64,000 bases of DNA from Xanthomonas sp. 3793. GTDB taxonomy: Bacteria; Pseudomonadota; Gammaproteobacteria; Xanthomonadales; Xanthomonadaceae. Positions 1 through 9,275 of this stretch are shown in pieces. The position numbers and the translations under genes are program-made. The notes below the pieces were generated by a model. It saw only the letters and a list, made by a program, of their open reading frames with translations, did not search any database and was not told the origin of the DNA. Each line of letters opens with the position of its first letter. The first letter of the stretch is position 1. The stretch covers positions 664,667-728,666 of the forward strand of contig NZ_JANTYU010000003.1 of the NCBI RefSeq assembly GCF_024806835.1, written 5' to 3'.

Positions 1-483
1 GATATGCTCGCCGGTGCGGCGTTCTTCGCGCTCGCCGCCGATCAGCCCGGGCCGCACGAAGGTCAGCGAGGGAAAGCCGATAGTGCGCAGATCGCGCTCC
101 AGTTCGCCCTTGACGCGGTTGTAGAAAATCCGCGAGTGCGCATCGGCGCCGGCCGCCGAATTCAACACGAATACCGAGGTGCCTTGCGCGCAGGCAGCAC
201 GCGCCAGCGCCAGGGGGTAATCGTGATCGATGCGGTAGAACGCCTCGCGCGAGCCGGCCTGCTTCATGGTGCTGCCCAGCGCGCAGATGGCCGCCTCCAT
301 GCGCGGTGCGGTCCAATGCTCCAGGCGCTCGAAGTCGATCACCTGGTTACGCAACTTGGGGTGGATCTGCGTCAGTGGCCGACGCGTCAACGCCACCACG
401 CCCGTGCAGCGCGCATCGGCGAGCAGCAGCTGCAAGACCTGTTTACCGACCAGACCGGTCGCCCCTGCCAACAACACATCCAT
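1..483 (-). CDS. Atypical SDR / NAD(P)H-binding protein, partial
   Basis: The reading frame starts at 483 and runs off the left window edge with no stop, so only the first 161 residues are present. Residues 7-13 (GATGLVG) form a Rossmann nucleotide-binding glycine motif close to the N-terminus. Y121 and K125 (YNRVK) sit where a short-chain dehydrogenase catalytic pair would lie. The pattern fits the atypical SDR group of small NAD(P)-binding proteins related to HTATIP2; the substrate is unknown. It starts 16 bp after the glgX stop on the same strand and is probably the last gene of the glycogen/trehalose transcript, although nothing in the sequence ties it to glucan chemistry. Confidence 0.8.
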   Translation of the reverse strand, partial: MDVLLAGATGLVGKQVLQLLLADARCTGVVALTRRPLTQIHPKLRNQVIDFERLEHWTAPRMEAAICALGSTMKQAGSREAFYRIDHDYPLALARAACAQGTSVFVLNSAAGADAHSRIFYNRVKGELERDLRTIGFPSLTFVRPGLIGGEREERRTGEHI

Positions 484-499
484 CAGTGCGCTCCTGCCA

Positions 500-2662
500 T
501 CAGCGTGCGCCCTCGGAGACGATGCGCGCACTGCTGGCGATGCGGTCGCGCTCCACCGCGAGCAAGGTCAACGAGTGCGCCGGCGCCTTCCATTCGCTGC
601 CGCCGGCAACCACGCGGCCGCCATGACGTGCGGTATCGACCAGCACGCGCCAGTGTTCGTCGTGCATGGCCGGCAGCGTGAACGACACAGTGGTGGATGC
701 CGCATTGATCAGCATCAGCAAGGTAACGTTGGCGGCAATCTCGCGCAGGCCGGTGGTTGGCGAGCGCCCATCCAGGCGCAGCATCAATGCGCGCGCTTCC
801 GGGTCGTGCCAGCCGGCCTCGTCCATCTCGGTGCCGTTGGGCGCCAGCCAGGTGAGATCCTTCAGGCCCAGTGCTTCGTCGAACTTGCCGTCGAAGAAAC
901 GTGCGCGATGCAGCAACGGATAACGCTGACGGATGCGGATCAAGCGACGCACGAACGCGGCCTGGTCGGCCGCCGCTGCCTTGGTCGCTGCGGTCCAGTC
1001 GATCCAGGTCAGCTCGTTGTCCTGGCAATACGCGTTATTGTTGCCGTTCTGGCTGTGGCCGAACTCATCGCCGGCCAGCAGCATCGGCGTGCCTTGCGAC
1101 AGCAACAAGGTGGCGAGCAGGTTGCGCATCTGCTGACGACGCAGCTGCTTGATCGCCGGGTCGTTGGTCTCGCCCTCGACACCGTAATTGGCCGAGATGT
1201 TGTGGTCGCTGCCGTCCCTGCCCTCCTCGCCATTGGCCAGGTTGTGCTTGCCCTCGTAACTGACCAGATCGCGCAGGGTGAAACCATCGTGCGCAGTGAC
1301 GAAGTTGACCGAGGCAGTGGGGCGGCGGCCGCTATGGTTGAACAGGTCGGCCGAGCCGGTCAGGCGCGTGGCCAGCTCGGCCAGCTGCCCGCCATCGCCA
1401 CGCCAGAACGCGCGCACGTTGTCGCGGAACTTGTCGTTCCATTCCACCCAGCCCGGCGGGAAATTGCCGACCTGGTAGCCGCCCGGGCCGATATCCCAGG
1501 GCTCGGAAATCAGCTTGGTCTGGCTCAGCACCGGGTCCTGGCGCACCGCATCGAGAAAGCTGCCCGACGGATCGAAGCCGTAACGCTCGCGCCCGAGGAT
1601 GGTAGCCAGGTCGAAGCGGAAACCATCGACATGCATTTCCTGCACCCAGTAACGCAACGAATCCATCACCATGCGCAGCGCGCCGACGTTGGTCAGATCG
1701 AAGGTGTTCCCGGTGCCGGTGTCGTTGATGTAGAAGCGGCGATCGTCGGCCAGGCGGTAGTAGCTGGCGTTGTCGATGCCCTTGAACGACAGCGTCGGCC
1801 CCAGTTCGTTGCCTTCGGCGGTGTGGTTGTAGACTACGTCCAGCAGCACTTCCAGGCCGGCGTGATGCAGCCGCGCCACCATCTGCTTGAACTCGGCCAC
1901 GGTGCGCGTGGACATGTAGCGGCCCTGCGGCGCAAAGAACCCGAGCGTGTTGTAGCCCCAGTAATTGCGCAGGCCTTTTTCCAGCAGGTACTGGTCGTCG
2001 ACGAATGCGTGGACGGGCAGCAGTTCCACCGCAGTGACGCCGAGCGAGCTGATATGGTCGATCAGTTCATCGGTCTTCAATGCGGAAAAGGTGCCGCGTT
2101 CTTCCGGCGGCACCGCCGGGTGCAGCATGCTCAGCCCACGCACGTGCGCCTCGTAGATCACCGTGCGATTCCACGGCGTCTGCGGTGGGCGGTCCTGGCC
2201 CCAGGTGAAGGCCGGATCGATCACTGCGGACTTGGGCATGAACGCAGCACTGTCGCGGCGATCGAAGCTCAGGTCCTTGTCGCGATGACCGATGGTGTAG
2301 CCGAACAGGTGCGGCGCCCATTTGAGTTCGCCGACGATCTGCTTGGCATACGGGTCCAGCAGCAGCTTGTTGTGGTTGAAGCGATGCCCGGCCTCGGGCG
2401 CGTATGGACCATGCACGCGGTAGCCGTACAACTGGCCGGGTCGCGCATCGGGCAGATAACCGTGCCAGACCTCGTCGGTGTACTCGGGCAGGGCAAGGCG
2501 TTCCTGCTCGCGGCCACGCTCGTCGAACAGGCACAATTCCACGCGCGTGGCGTTGCGCGAATACAGCGCAAAATTCACGCCCAGACCATCCCAGGTGGCG
2601 CCGAGCGGGTTGGGACGGCCTTCGCGGATGCGCGAGCGCTGAGTGAACTTGCGAGTGGCCAT
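500..2662 (-). CDS. glgX: Glycogen debranching enzyme GlgX
   Basis: Cytoplasmic GH13 isoamylase-type enzyme (720 aa) that hydrolyses alpha-1,6 branches of glycogen already shortened by phosphorylase. An N-terminal CBM48-like domain (about residues 15-130) precedes the catalytic barrel. Conserved regions are visible: DVVYNHT (about 275-281), GFRFDLATI with nucleophile D351, SEPWD with general acid near E388, and FVTAHDG near 455. The start at 2662 is backed by a strong Shine-Dalgarno (AAGGAG) a few bases upstream. It lies downstream of treY and a small DUF2934 gene. By releasing linear maltodextrins it would supply the substrate used by TreY/TreZ and MalQ encoded in the same operon. Confidence 0.96.
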   Translation of the reverse strand: MATRKFTQRSRIREGRPNPLGATWDGLGVNFALYSRNATRVELCLFDERGREQERLALPEYTDEVWHGYLPDARPGQLYGYRVHGPYAPEAGHRFNHNKLLLDPYAKQIVGELKWAPHLFGYTIGHRDKDLSFDRRDSAAFMPKSAVIDPAFTWGQDRPPQTPWNRTVIYEAHVRGLSMLHPAVPPEERGTFSALKTDELIDHISSLGVTAVELLPVHAFVDDQYLLEKGLRNYWGYNTLGFFAPQGRYMSTRTVAEFKQMVARLHHAGLEVLLDVVYNHTAEGNELGPTLSFKGIDNASYYRLADDRRFYINDTGTGNTFDLTNVGALRMVMDSLRYWVQEMHVDGFRFDLATILGRERYGFDPSGSFLDAVRQDPVLSQTKLISEPWDIGPGGYQVGNFPPGWVEWNDKFRDNVRAFWRGDGGQLAELATRLTGSADLFNHSGRRPTASVNFVTAHDGFTLRDLVSYEGKHNLANGEEGRDGSDHNISANYGVEGETNDPAIKQLRRQQMRNLLATLLLSQGTPMLLAGDEFGHSQNGNNNAYCQDNELTWIDWTAATKAAAADQAAFVRRLIRIRQRYPLLHRARFFDGKFDEALGLKDLTWLAPNGTEMDEAGWHDPEARALMLRLDGRSPTTGLREIAANVTLLMLINAASTTVSFTLPAMHDEHWRVLVDTARHGGRVVAGGSEWKAPAHSLTLLAVERDRIASSARIVSEGAR

Positions 2663-2775
2663 CGGTGACTCCTTAGAACGGTGAACTCAAGACAGTGCGC
2701 GGTGTGCGGCTGCGCCGGGCTGTGCACGCCTGCATGGGCGCACGGCACGGCCCATGCAAGGTGGCAGAGACGGTG

Positions 2776-2970
2776 TTACTGGCGCGCAGTGATCGGCGTG
2801 GCCGCGTGCTCGGCGGCCTGCTCGGCCGCGCGTTCTTCGGCATCCACCAGCCGCTCGGCCATGGCCCAGTGGCGGTCCGCATGCCCGTCCGGGCGGCCTT
2901 CGGCCTCCCAGATCTCCTGTGCCAACTGGCGAAGCCGCGCTTGCCGTTCCGTGTCATTCATTGCGTACAT
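2776..2970 (-). CDS. Small DUF2934 domain protein
   Basis: A 64-residue protein rich in Ala, Glu and Arg. The central pattern, a helix with EIWEAEGRPDGHADRHW followed by an acidic/alanine-rich helix, matches the DUF2934 family of very short proteins; the function of that family is not known to me. A GAGG ribosome-binding site a few bases before 2970 supports the first Met, with an alternative Met at 2961. It starts 14 bp after the treY stop and ends 113 bp before glgX, all on one strand. DUF2934 genes often sit beside glycogen and trehalose genes (recollection), so a regulatory or scaffolding role in glucan metabolism is possible but unproven. Confidence 0.8.
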   Translation of the reverse strand: MYAMNDTERQARLRQLAQEIWEAEGRPDGHADRHWAMAERLVDAEERAAEQAAEHAATPITARQ

Positions 2971-2984
2971 TTGCCTCGGGTCGT

Positions 2985-5588
2985 TTATGGGGTCAACAAC
3001 ACTGCCACCGGCGCACGTGCAAAGACCGTGGACATCGCCACGCGGCCGCGCTGCGGCTGCAGCGTGCTGCCGTCGAGCACATTACGGTATGTGGCTTCCG
3101 GCAATGCCAACGACGCCTGACCCCAGCTGGCCGGCGGCACCAGCAACGGTAGGTCGCCGTCGCTGTGGATGCCTGCGCCCAGCCGGGTGACGGCCACCAC
3201 CAACGACTGGCTGCGGTACTGACGACGGAATGCCAGCACCTGCGCATCGCCACCGGCCGCAATGCTCAAGGGTTGGTAATCGCCCTTCGCAAACAGCGCC
3301 GGATGTTCGCCGCGCAGCTGCAGCAGCACGGCGGTCAGACGCGCCTTGACTGCGCCATCGCGCCAGCTGCGCAGCAAGGTAGTGAAGTCGCGTGCCTGCT
3401 CCAGCCAGCGCTGACGCTGCGCATAATCGACCGGGCGGCGGTTGTCCGGGTCCACCAGCGACAGGTCCCAGCCCTCGGTGCCCTGATACAGGTCGGGCAC
3501 GCCGGGCACGGTCAGGCGCAAGGTGGTCTGCACCAGCGAATTGCGCGCACCAGCCGCCGCGATATGGTTGCTGGCACGTAGCAGCGCGCGGCGTAGCGGC
3601 AACCCGGCGCGGCTGGTCAGCACCTGCTCCACGGTAGCCTGCACGGCCTGTTCGTACTCGGCAGAGCCGTCGGTCCAGCTGGTATGCAACTTGGCTTCGC
3701 GCACCGCCTTGAGCAGCCACTGCGCCACGCGCTCGGCATAGGCAGCAAGCGGCTCCGCCTGGTCGGCGCCCAGCCCGATGGGCCAGGCCGCTACCAGCGT
3801 CTGCCACAGCATGTGCTGGTCGCCACCGGCCAGCGCCGGCGATTCCAGCGTCTCGGCCAGGGCGTCGAACTGGGTGCTCTGCTCGGCCCACCACTTCGGC
3901 TGCTCGGACAGCACCGCCAGCCGCATGCGCAGGTCTTCGCCACGCTTGTGATCGTGGGTGGCAGTGGCCAGCAGCGCGCGCGGGTAGTGCCTGGCGCGTT
4001 CTTGATTCTGCGCGTGGAATTCGGCGGCCTCGTTGGCGAAGTGGATCGGGTGGCTGCCGACCTCGTTGCGCGACAACAGCACGCCATGCCGGTAGAACGC
4101 GGTGTCTTCCACGGCCTTGGCGTTGAGCGGTGCCGACAGCTGCTCCACCCGACGACGCAGGATGCGGCGCAAGGCGATCTGCGCGCGGTCGGCGCCGGCA
4201 TCGTCCAGCAACCAGCGCTCGATGGCGTCCACAGCCGCCACGATTGCCTCGGGCATGCCTTCGCGGGCACGCGCGGCAGTGGCGCGCAGGCGCTCCGCCT
4301 CGCTGCCGGTGATGCCCTGGGTGCCGGCATAGGTGCGATACACCGGGAACCAGCGCAGCAGCACACACAGGCCGCGTGCCAGCATCTGCGGGCTGAACTC
4401 GCGCGTGGGCGGGTCCAGGTGCGCCAATGCCGACAACGCGCCCACCGCGCGATTGAATTCGGTCTGCAGCGGGCCGCGCAGGATTTCGTCGCGGGCCACG
4501 CGTTCTTCCTGCGCAAAGTCGTCGCTGCGTCCGCTCACGCGTTGCCAGGCACGCGCCAGCGGCTTGAAACCGGCCGCGTCGTGCAGCACGCCGCCGACCT
4601 GGTCCATGAAGTCGTAACCGGTGGTGCCATCGCAGGGCCAGTCCGCCGGCAGGTGCTCGCCGGGGGCCAGGATCTTTTCCAGATACAGGCCCAGCGTGCC
4701 GGGCTTGAGCCCACGCGTGCGCCCGGCCGCATCCAGCCGGCTGCGCAGCTTGCGCACATAACCGGTGGGGTCGGTGAGCCCGTCCACATGATCGATGCGC
4801 AGGCCGTCCAGATGCCCTTCGGCCACCAACCGCAGCGGCAGCGCATGCACCGCGTCGAACACCGCCGGCAACTCCACCCGCAACGCCACCAGCGAGGTGA
4901 TGTCGAAGAAGCGGCGGTAATTGAGCATGTCGTTGCCCACGCGCCACCAGTTCAACCGGTACGGTTGGCGTTCGATCAACTTGTGCAGGCGGCCATCGCC
5001 ACGCTTGGCGCCGTCGTTGTAGTCGCGCAGCCATTGCGCCCGTGCAGATGCTTCCGGGATCTCCAGCGTCTGCGGGCGGATGGGATAGCGTTGGTCGTAA
5101 TGCGCCAGTGCCGCGCTGCCGTCGTCTTCGATCACCAGGGTGATCAGGCCTTCGGCCAGCGCGGTGGCGTACGGGCGGTCCAGCACGGCCAGCCACAACT
5201 TTCCATCGCGGCCAGGCGCGCGCCAGTCGATGTCGAACCAGTCGGCATGCCTGGCGCTGCGGCCGTGGCGCAACACGTCCCACCACCAGGCGTTTTGCGC
5301 GTGGGTGGCCATGTGATTGGGCACGATGTCGGCGATCAGGCCCATGCCGTGTTCGCGCGCGGCCTGCGACAGGGCGACGAGCGCGTCTTCGCCGCCGAGC
5401 TCGGGATTGACCACGGTCGGGTCGATATTGTCGTAGCCGTGCGTGGAGCCCGGCACCGCGGTACCGATCGGCGACAGGTAGAGATGGCTGATGCCAAGGC
5501 CGGCGTAGTACGGCACCTGCGCGAGCGCATCGTGCAGGGTGAAGCCGGCATGCAGCTGCAGGCGGGCGGTGGCGCGAAGCTCGATCAT
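2985..5588 (-). CDS. treY: Malto-oligosyltrehalose synthase TreY
   Basis: GH13 isomerase (867 aa) that converts the reducing-end alpha-1,4 bond of a maltodextrin into an alpha,alpha-1,1 bond, giving maltooligosyl-trehalose for TreZ. Visible signatures are DIVPNHMA near residue 87, GLRIDHVDGL near 262 carrying the nucleophile Asp, YLEKIL downstream with the acid Glu, and TATHDHKRGED in the C-terminal half. These are typical of TreY rather than of amylases. The open frame extends upstream, but the Met at 5588 is chosen because the protein then begins at the usual TreY N-terminus and its ATG overlaps the malQ stop (ATGA, 5585-5588). Ends TAA at 2985. Confidence 0.95.
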   Translation of the reverse strand: MIELRATARLQLHAGFTLHDALAQVPYYAGLGISHLYLSPIGTAVPGSTHGYDNIDPTVVNPELGGEDALVALSQAAREHGMGLIADIVPNHMATHAQNAWWWDVLRHGRSARHADWFDIDWRAPGRDGKLWLAVLDRPYATALAEGLITLVIEDDGSAALAHYDQRYPIRPQTLEIPEASARAQWLRDYNDGAKRGDGRLHKLIERQPYRLNWWRVGNDMLNYRRFFDITSLVALRVELPAVFDAVHALPLRLVAEGHLDGLRIDHVDGLTDPTGYVRKLRSRLDAAGRTRGLKPGTLGLYLEKILAPGEHLPADWPCDGTTGYDFMDQVGGVLHDAAGFKPLARAWQRVSGRSDDFAQEERVARDEILRGPLQTEFNRAVGALSALAHLDPPTREFSPQMLARGLCVLLRWFPVYRTYAGTQGITGSEAERLRATAARAREGMPEAIVAAVDAIERWLLDDAGADRAQIALRRILRRRVEQLSAPLNAKAVEDTAFYRHGVLLSRNEVGSHPIHFANEAAEFHAQNQERARHYPRALLATATHDHKRGEDLRMRLAVLSEQPKWWAEQSTQFDALAETLESPALAGGDQHMLWQTLVAAWPIGLGADQAEPLAAYAERVAQWLLKAVREAKLHTSWTDGSAEYEQAVQATVEQVLTSRAGLPLRRALLRASNHIAAAGARNSLVQTTLRLTVPGVPDLYQGTEGWDLSLVDPDNRRPVDYAQRQRWLEQARDFTTLLRSWRDGAVKARLTAVLLQLRGEHPALFAKGDYQPLSIAAGGDAQVLAFRRQYRSQSLVVAVTRLGAGIHSDGDLPLLVPPASWGQASLALPEATYRNVLDGSTLQPQRGRVAMSTVFARAPVAVLLTP

Positions 5589-7519
5589 GGCTGTGGTTCC
5601 GAAACGGCCGCGACGCGACGCGCCTCGGCAAAGCCCTGCAGCGCCGTGGTCAGGCGCGCATGCGGCAAGGGATCGGGCAGGCGTCGACGCCAGTTGGGAT
5701 GGACTTCGACGGTGCCCGGCAGATTGGGTTGTTCGTCCAGCGCCAGTGCGTCTTCTACTGGCAGCAGGGCCAGCGGCGAGACGCTGCTGGCAGTGAAGCG
5801 CAGCGCACCCAGCAGCGGGTCGTCCGCCGCGCTGAGTCCGGTGTGTTCGACCGCCGCGTCCAGCCGCGCGACGTCCTGGGTGCGGGCCGTGGCATCGTCC
5901 TTGGCCTGCGCGGGCTGGATCAGCTCCAGCCTGCGTCGCCAGTCGATATCGCGGCCTTCGCGCCAGCCGGTCAGTGTGGGCAGGTCGTGCGTGGTGGTGG
6001 TGGCCACCGCATCCGGCCGCCATAACGCCGGCGACACGAAGGCGCCGTCGTCGTCGCGGGTGAACATCAGCACATCGATGCCCATCACCCCGCGCCGCGA
6101 GAGTTCTTCGCGGATGCCCGGCGGCACCACGCCCAGATCCTCGCCAATGACAATGGCGCGGTGACGCCACGATTCCAGCGCCAGCAGATTGAGCAGGTCG
6201 TGCAACGGATACGCCAGATAGGCGCCTTCGTTGGAGCTGGCGCCGTCGGGCACCACCCACAGCCGTAGCAGGCCAAGAATGTGATCGATGCGGATCCCGC
6301 CGCGATCGCGCAGCACCGCGCGCAGCAGTGCGATGTACGGCGCAAACCCGCTACGCCGCAATGCGGTGGGCGAATACGCACCGATGCCCCAATGCTGACC
6401 GTCGGCATTGAAGGCATCCGGTGGCGCGCCCAGCACCAGGCCACGCAGCACGGTGTCTGCAGCCGCTGCGGCTTCGGCGCCATTGGGATCGAAGCCGACC
6501 GCCAGATCGGCGATCAACCCGATCTTCATGCCGCGCTCGTGCGCTTCGCGCTGCGCATCGGACCAGCTGCGCGCCGCCAGCCATTGGGTGAACACATGCA
6601 GCTGCGGATCGTTGTCGCCGAAATCCTTGGCGGCGAACCGTGCGAAGCCGTCCAGCGCCGCGCCGCCTTCCGTGCGGAAGGCGAGCAGGTCGGCATGGTC
6701 CGGCGCCACGCGCGTATGCAGATGGCGCAACAGTTCCCACTTGGCCTGCGCCGAGGCTGGCCAATCGATCAATGCGTTGGTGTGCAGCGTATCGAACCGC
6801 TGGCGCAGGCCTGCCACTTCGTCGATGGCCTCCAGCGCCAGCTCGCCCAGCACGCGGACCGGTGCGGCATGCAGGGGATCGAAAAAGCGTCGGTCGCTGG
6901 GCGAGTACGGGCTGTAACCGCCGGTGACCGGTCGCGAGGCGTGCACCGGGCTCAACGCCAGCGCATCGGCGCCGGCCAGCGCTGCGTGCCGCAGCCATTC
7001 CACAGCGCCGGCAGCATCGCCGATACCGCCGTCATCGAGGCTGCAGGCCGAATACACCTGCAACGCCATGCCCCAGGCACGCGGCGACGGCTGCGCGCAG
7101 GCGTCGGCCACGCTGAAGCAGCGTTGCGGCGCAACCGCTACCTGCTGGGTCAGCGCACCGATCTGCAGCGTCCAGTAGCCATAGCGCTGTGGTGCCAGCA
7201 ACTGCCCCTGCGCATCCGCACTCGCCGGTTCGCTGGCGCCGCTGTCATCGGTCCAGCGGCCACTGGCATTGGCGGCAACGCGCAACGGCAGCGGCTCGCC
7301 CACCTGCACGGTGAGCAGCGCTGCCGGTTCGGCTGCCTGCGCCTGGCAGCGCCGCAGGCTGTCTTCGCGTTGTGCGGCAGTGGCCGACGGAAATTGCAGG
7401 GCGGTCAGCACTGCCTGCACCGACTGCTCGGACACCTGCCGCGGCTGGTCGCTGGCATCCACCCAATCCACCATCACCCCGGCTGCCGCGGCCAGGGTGT
7501 GCAGGGTGTTGGTGCTCAT
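5585..7519 (-). CDS. malQ: 4-alpha-glucanotransferase MalQ
   Basis: Amylomaltase of GH77 (644 aa) that transfers maltodextrin segments between acceptor chains and releases glucose, so re-sizing the chains used by TreY and the glycogen enzymes. The C-terminal two thirds carry the GH77 blocks RIDHILGL, IGEDLGVVPPGIR and THDLPTLTGWREG. An N-terminal region of about 140 residues resembles the extra domain of the long bacterial MalQ form. The open frame continues upstream to 7798, but the Met at 7519 gives the expected N-terminus and overlaps the treZ stop by four bases (7516-7519). It also overlaps treY, so translational coupling is likely. Confidence 0.94.
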   Translation of the reverse strand: MSTNTLHTLAAAAGVMVDWVDASDQPRQVSEQSVQAVLTALQFPSATAAQREDSLRRCQAQAAEPAALLTVQVGEPLPLRVAANASGRWTDDSGASEPASADAQGQLLAPQRYGYWTLQIGALTQQVAVAPQRCFSVADACAQPSPRAWGMALQVYSACSLDDGGIGDAAGAVEWLRHAALAGADALALSPVHASRPVTGGYSPYSPSDRRFFDPLHAAPVRVLGELALEAIDEVAGLRQRFDTLHTNALIDWPASAQAKWELLRHLHTRVAPDHADLLAFRTEGGAALDGFARFAAKDFGDNDPQLHVFTQWLAARSWSDAQREAHERGMKIGLIADLAVGFDPNGAEAAAAADTVLRGLVLGAPPDAFNADGQHWGIGAYSPTALRRSGFAPYIALLRAVLRDRGGIRIDHILGLLRLWVVPDGASSNEGAYLAYPLHDLLNLLALESWRHRAIVIGEDLGVVPPGIREELSRRGVMGIDVLMFTRDDDGAFVSPALWRPDAVATTTTHDLPTLTGWREGRDIDWRRRLELIQPAQAKDDATARTQDVARLDAAVEHTGLSAADDPLLGALRFTASSVSPLALLPVEDALALDEQPNLPGTVEVHPNWRRRLPDPLPHARLTTALQGFAEARRVAAVSEPQP

Positions 7520-9273
7520 GTGCGGTCCTCGTGCCAGGCGATGAAACCGTCGACCGGCAACTGCTGCGCGGAGGCATCGACGTTTTCGGCAAATGCCACC
7601 CGCCCGCGCAGTGGCGGCAGCGGAACGGCCGCGCTGCCGACGTTGAAGGCGATATGCCACAGGCCATCCGGCAGTTCCCAGGTGGCGGTGAGTGCGCCCT
7701 CGGCCAGCACGCTGGCGCGTACCGCGCGCGCCTCGGCAAGGCCGGGCACCAGCCACTGCCGACGCACGCCCAGCAGCGCGGTGAACCACGCTGCCCACTG
7801 CGCGCCGTCGCCGTGCGCGGCATCGTCAATCGGCGAGCGCGAAGCGGCGAAGGTGGCGTGGCTGTTGGGGTCGGGAATGGTGGCGCGCTGCGCTTCGTCG
7901 GCGAATGCGGCGAAATGCGCGAACTCGCGACGCCGCCCTTCGCGCACCGCGTCATCCAGCGGCGGACCGAAGTCGGTGAAGAACAGGAACGGCTGCTTCG
8001 CGCCCCATGGCTCGCCCATGAAGAACAGCGGGATCATCGGCGTCAACGCGGTCAACGCCAGCGCTGCGCGCAGGCGTTGCGGCGAGACCAGCACGGTCAG
8101 CCGCTCGCCACGCGCGCGGTTGCCGATCTGGTCGTGGTTCTGCGCAAACACCACGAACTTGTGCGGCGGCAGCGCCCCGCTCGGCTCGCCGCGCACATGC
8201 CCACGCGGATCAGGCTCGCCCTGATACGCAAAGCCTTCGCCGAGCACGCGCGCTAGGTGCTCGGTGGGCTTGTCGGCGAAGGCGGCGTAATAGCCTTCGG
8301 CTTCGCCGGTCAACAGCACATGCAGTGCATTGTGGAAATCGTCGTCCCACTGCGCGGTATAGCCGCGCTGCAGCTGCGAGGCCTGGTTGGCCTCGTTTTC
8401 CAGCACCAGATGCACGTGGCGGCCGGCCGGCAGGCTGGCCTGCACGGTCTGCCGCAAGGTATCCAGGAAGGCGTTCGGGGTGATCGCATGCACCGCATCC
8501 AGGCGCAGGCCGTCGAAGCCGTATTCGTGCAGCCACATCAACGCATTGTCGAGAAAGTAACGCTGCACCTGCGGCTTGCGGAAATCGATCGCCGCGCCCC
8601 AGGGCGTGGGCTTGTCCTCGTTGAAGAACGGGGCCGCATAGCTGTGCAGATAATTGCCGTCCGGGCCGAAGTGGTTGTAGACCACATCCAGCAACACCAT
8701 CAGGCCGTAGCCGTGCGCGGCATCGATCAATGCCTTCAGTTCGTCCGGGGTGCCATAGGCGTCGGCCGGCGCATACGGCAGCACGCCGTCGTAGCCCCAG
8801 TTATGCGCACCGGGAAACGCGCTCAACGGCATCAGTTCGATCGCGGTGATGCCCATTGCCGCCAGCTGCGGCAATTGCGCCTGCACGCCGGCATAGCCGC
8901 CGCAGGTGCCCACGTGCAGTTCGTAGATCACCGCCTCGTCCCATGGACGGCCCTGCCACTGCGTGTTGCTCCAGCGATAGCTGTCGGTGGGCTGCACCGC
9001 GCTGGGGCCGTGCACGCCATCGGGCTGCCAGCGCGAGGCCGGGTCGGGTACCGGCTCGCCGCCATCCACGCTGTAGCGATAACGCGCGGTGGCCGCGCAG
9101 GCCAGGGTGGCGGCGAAGAACCCGTCCTGCCCGGCCTGCAGCGCGCTGCGCGTGCCGTCGTCGAAGACCACCTCCACGCGCGTTGCGTCCGGTGCCCAGA
9201 GCGCGAAGCGCACCTGTCCCTCACCCGCTGGCCAGGCGCCCCAGGCCGGGATGATGTCGTTGCGCTGCTTCAT
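7516..9273 (-). CDS. treZ: Malto-oligosyltrehalose trehalohydrolase TreZ
   Basis: GH13 hydrolase (585 aa) that cuts free trehalose from the maltooligosyl-trehalose made by TreY. It begins with a CBM48/E-set domain (VRFALWAPDATRVEVVF, about 21-37), followed by a barrel with DVVYNHFGPDGNYL, GLRLDAVHAI (nucleophile Asp), LENEAN (acid Glu) and NHDQIGNR (transition-state Asp). The GPDGNYL extension after the first region is characteristic of TreZ. It starts 3 bp downstream of the glgB stop (9276) and its own stop overlaps malQ. With TreY it forms the maltodextrin-to-trehalose route, which makes trehalose without UDP-glucose. Confidence 0.95.
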   Translation of the reverse strand: MKQRNDIIPAWGAWPAGEGQVRFALWAPDATRVEVVFDDGTRSALQAGQDGFFAATLACAATARYRYSVDGGEPVPDPASRWQPDGVHGPSAVQPTDSYRWSNTQWQGRPWDEAVIYELHVGTCGGYAGVQAQLPQLAAMGITAIELMPLSAFPGAHNWGYDGVLPYAPADAYGTPDELKALIDAAHGYGLMVLLDVVYNHFGPDGNYLHSYAAPFFNEDKPTPWGAAIDFRKPQVQRYFLDNALMWLHEYGFDGLRLDAVHAITPNAFLDTLRQTVQASLPAGRHVHLVLENEANQASQLQRGYTAQWDDDFHNALHVLLTGEAEGYYAAFADKPTEHLARVLGEGFAYQGEPDPRGHVRGEPSGALPPHKFVVFAQNHDQIGNRARGERLTVLVSPQRLRAALALTALTPMIPLFFMGEPWGAKQPFLFFTDFGPPLDDAVREGRRREFAHFAAFADEAQRATIPDPNSHATFAASRSPIDDAAHGDGAQWAAWFTALLGVRRQWLVPGLAEARAVRASVLAEGALTATWELPDGLWHIAFNVGSAAVPLPPLRGRVAFAENVDASAQQLPVDGFIAWHEDRT

Positions 9274-9275
9274 TG

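Noticed and set aside
266..2668. 800-codon open frame on the plus strand
   Set aside because: It is antisense to glgX and the epimerase-type gene; composition rich in His, Gln, Arg and Val is typical of reverse-strand frames in GC-rich DNA, and it has no family motif.
3684..6164. 826-codon open frame on the plus strand
   Set aside because: Antisense to treY and malQ, with no ribosome-binding site or domain.
5589..6260. N-terminal extension of treY
   Set aside because: The extra 224 codons overlap malQ out of frame and have shadow composition; TreY begins at 5588.
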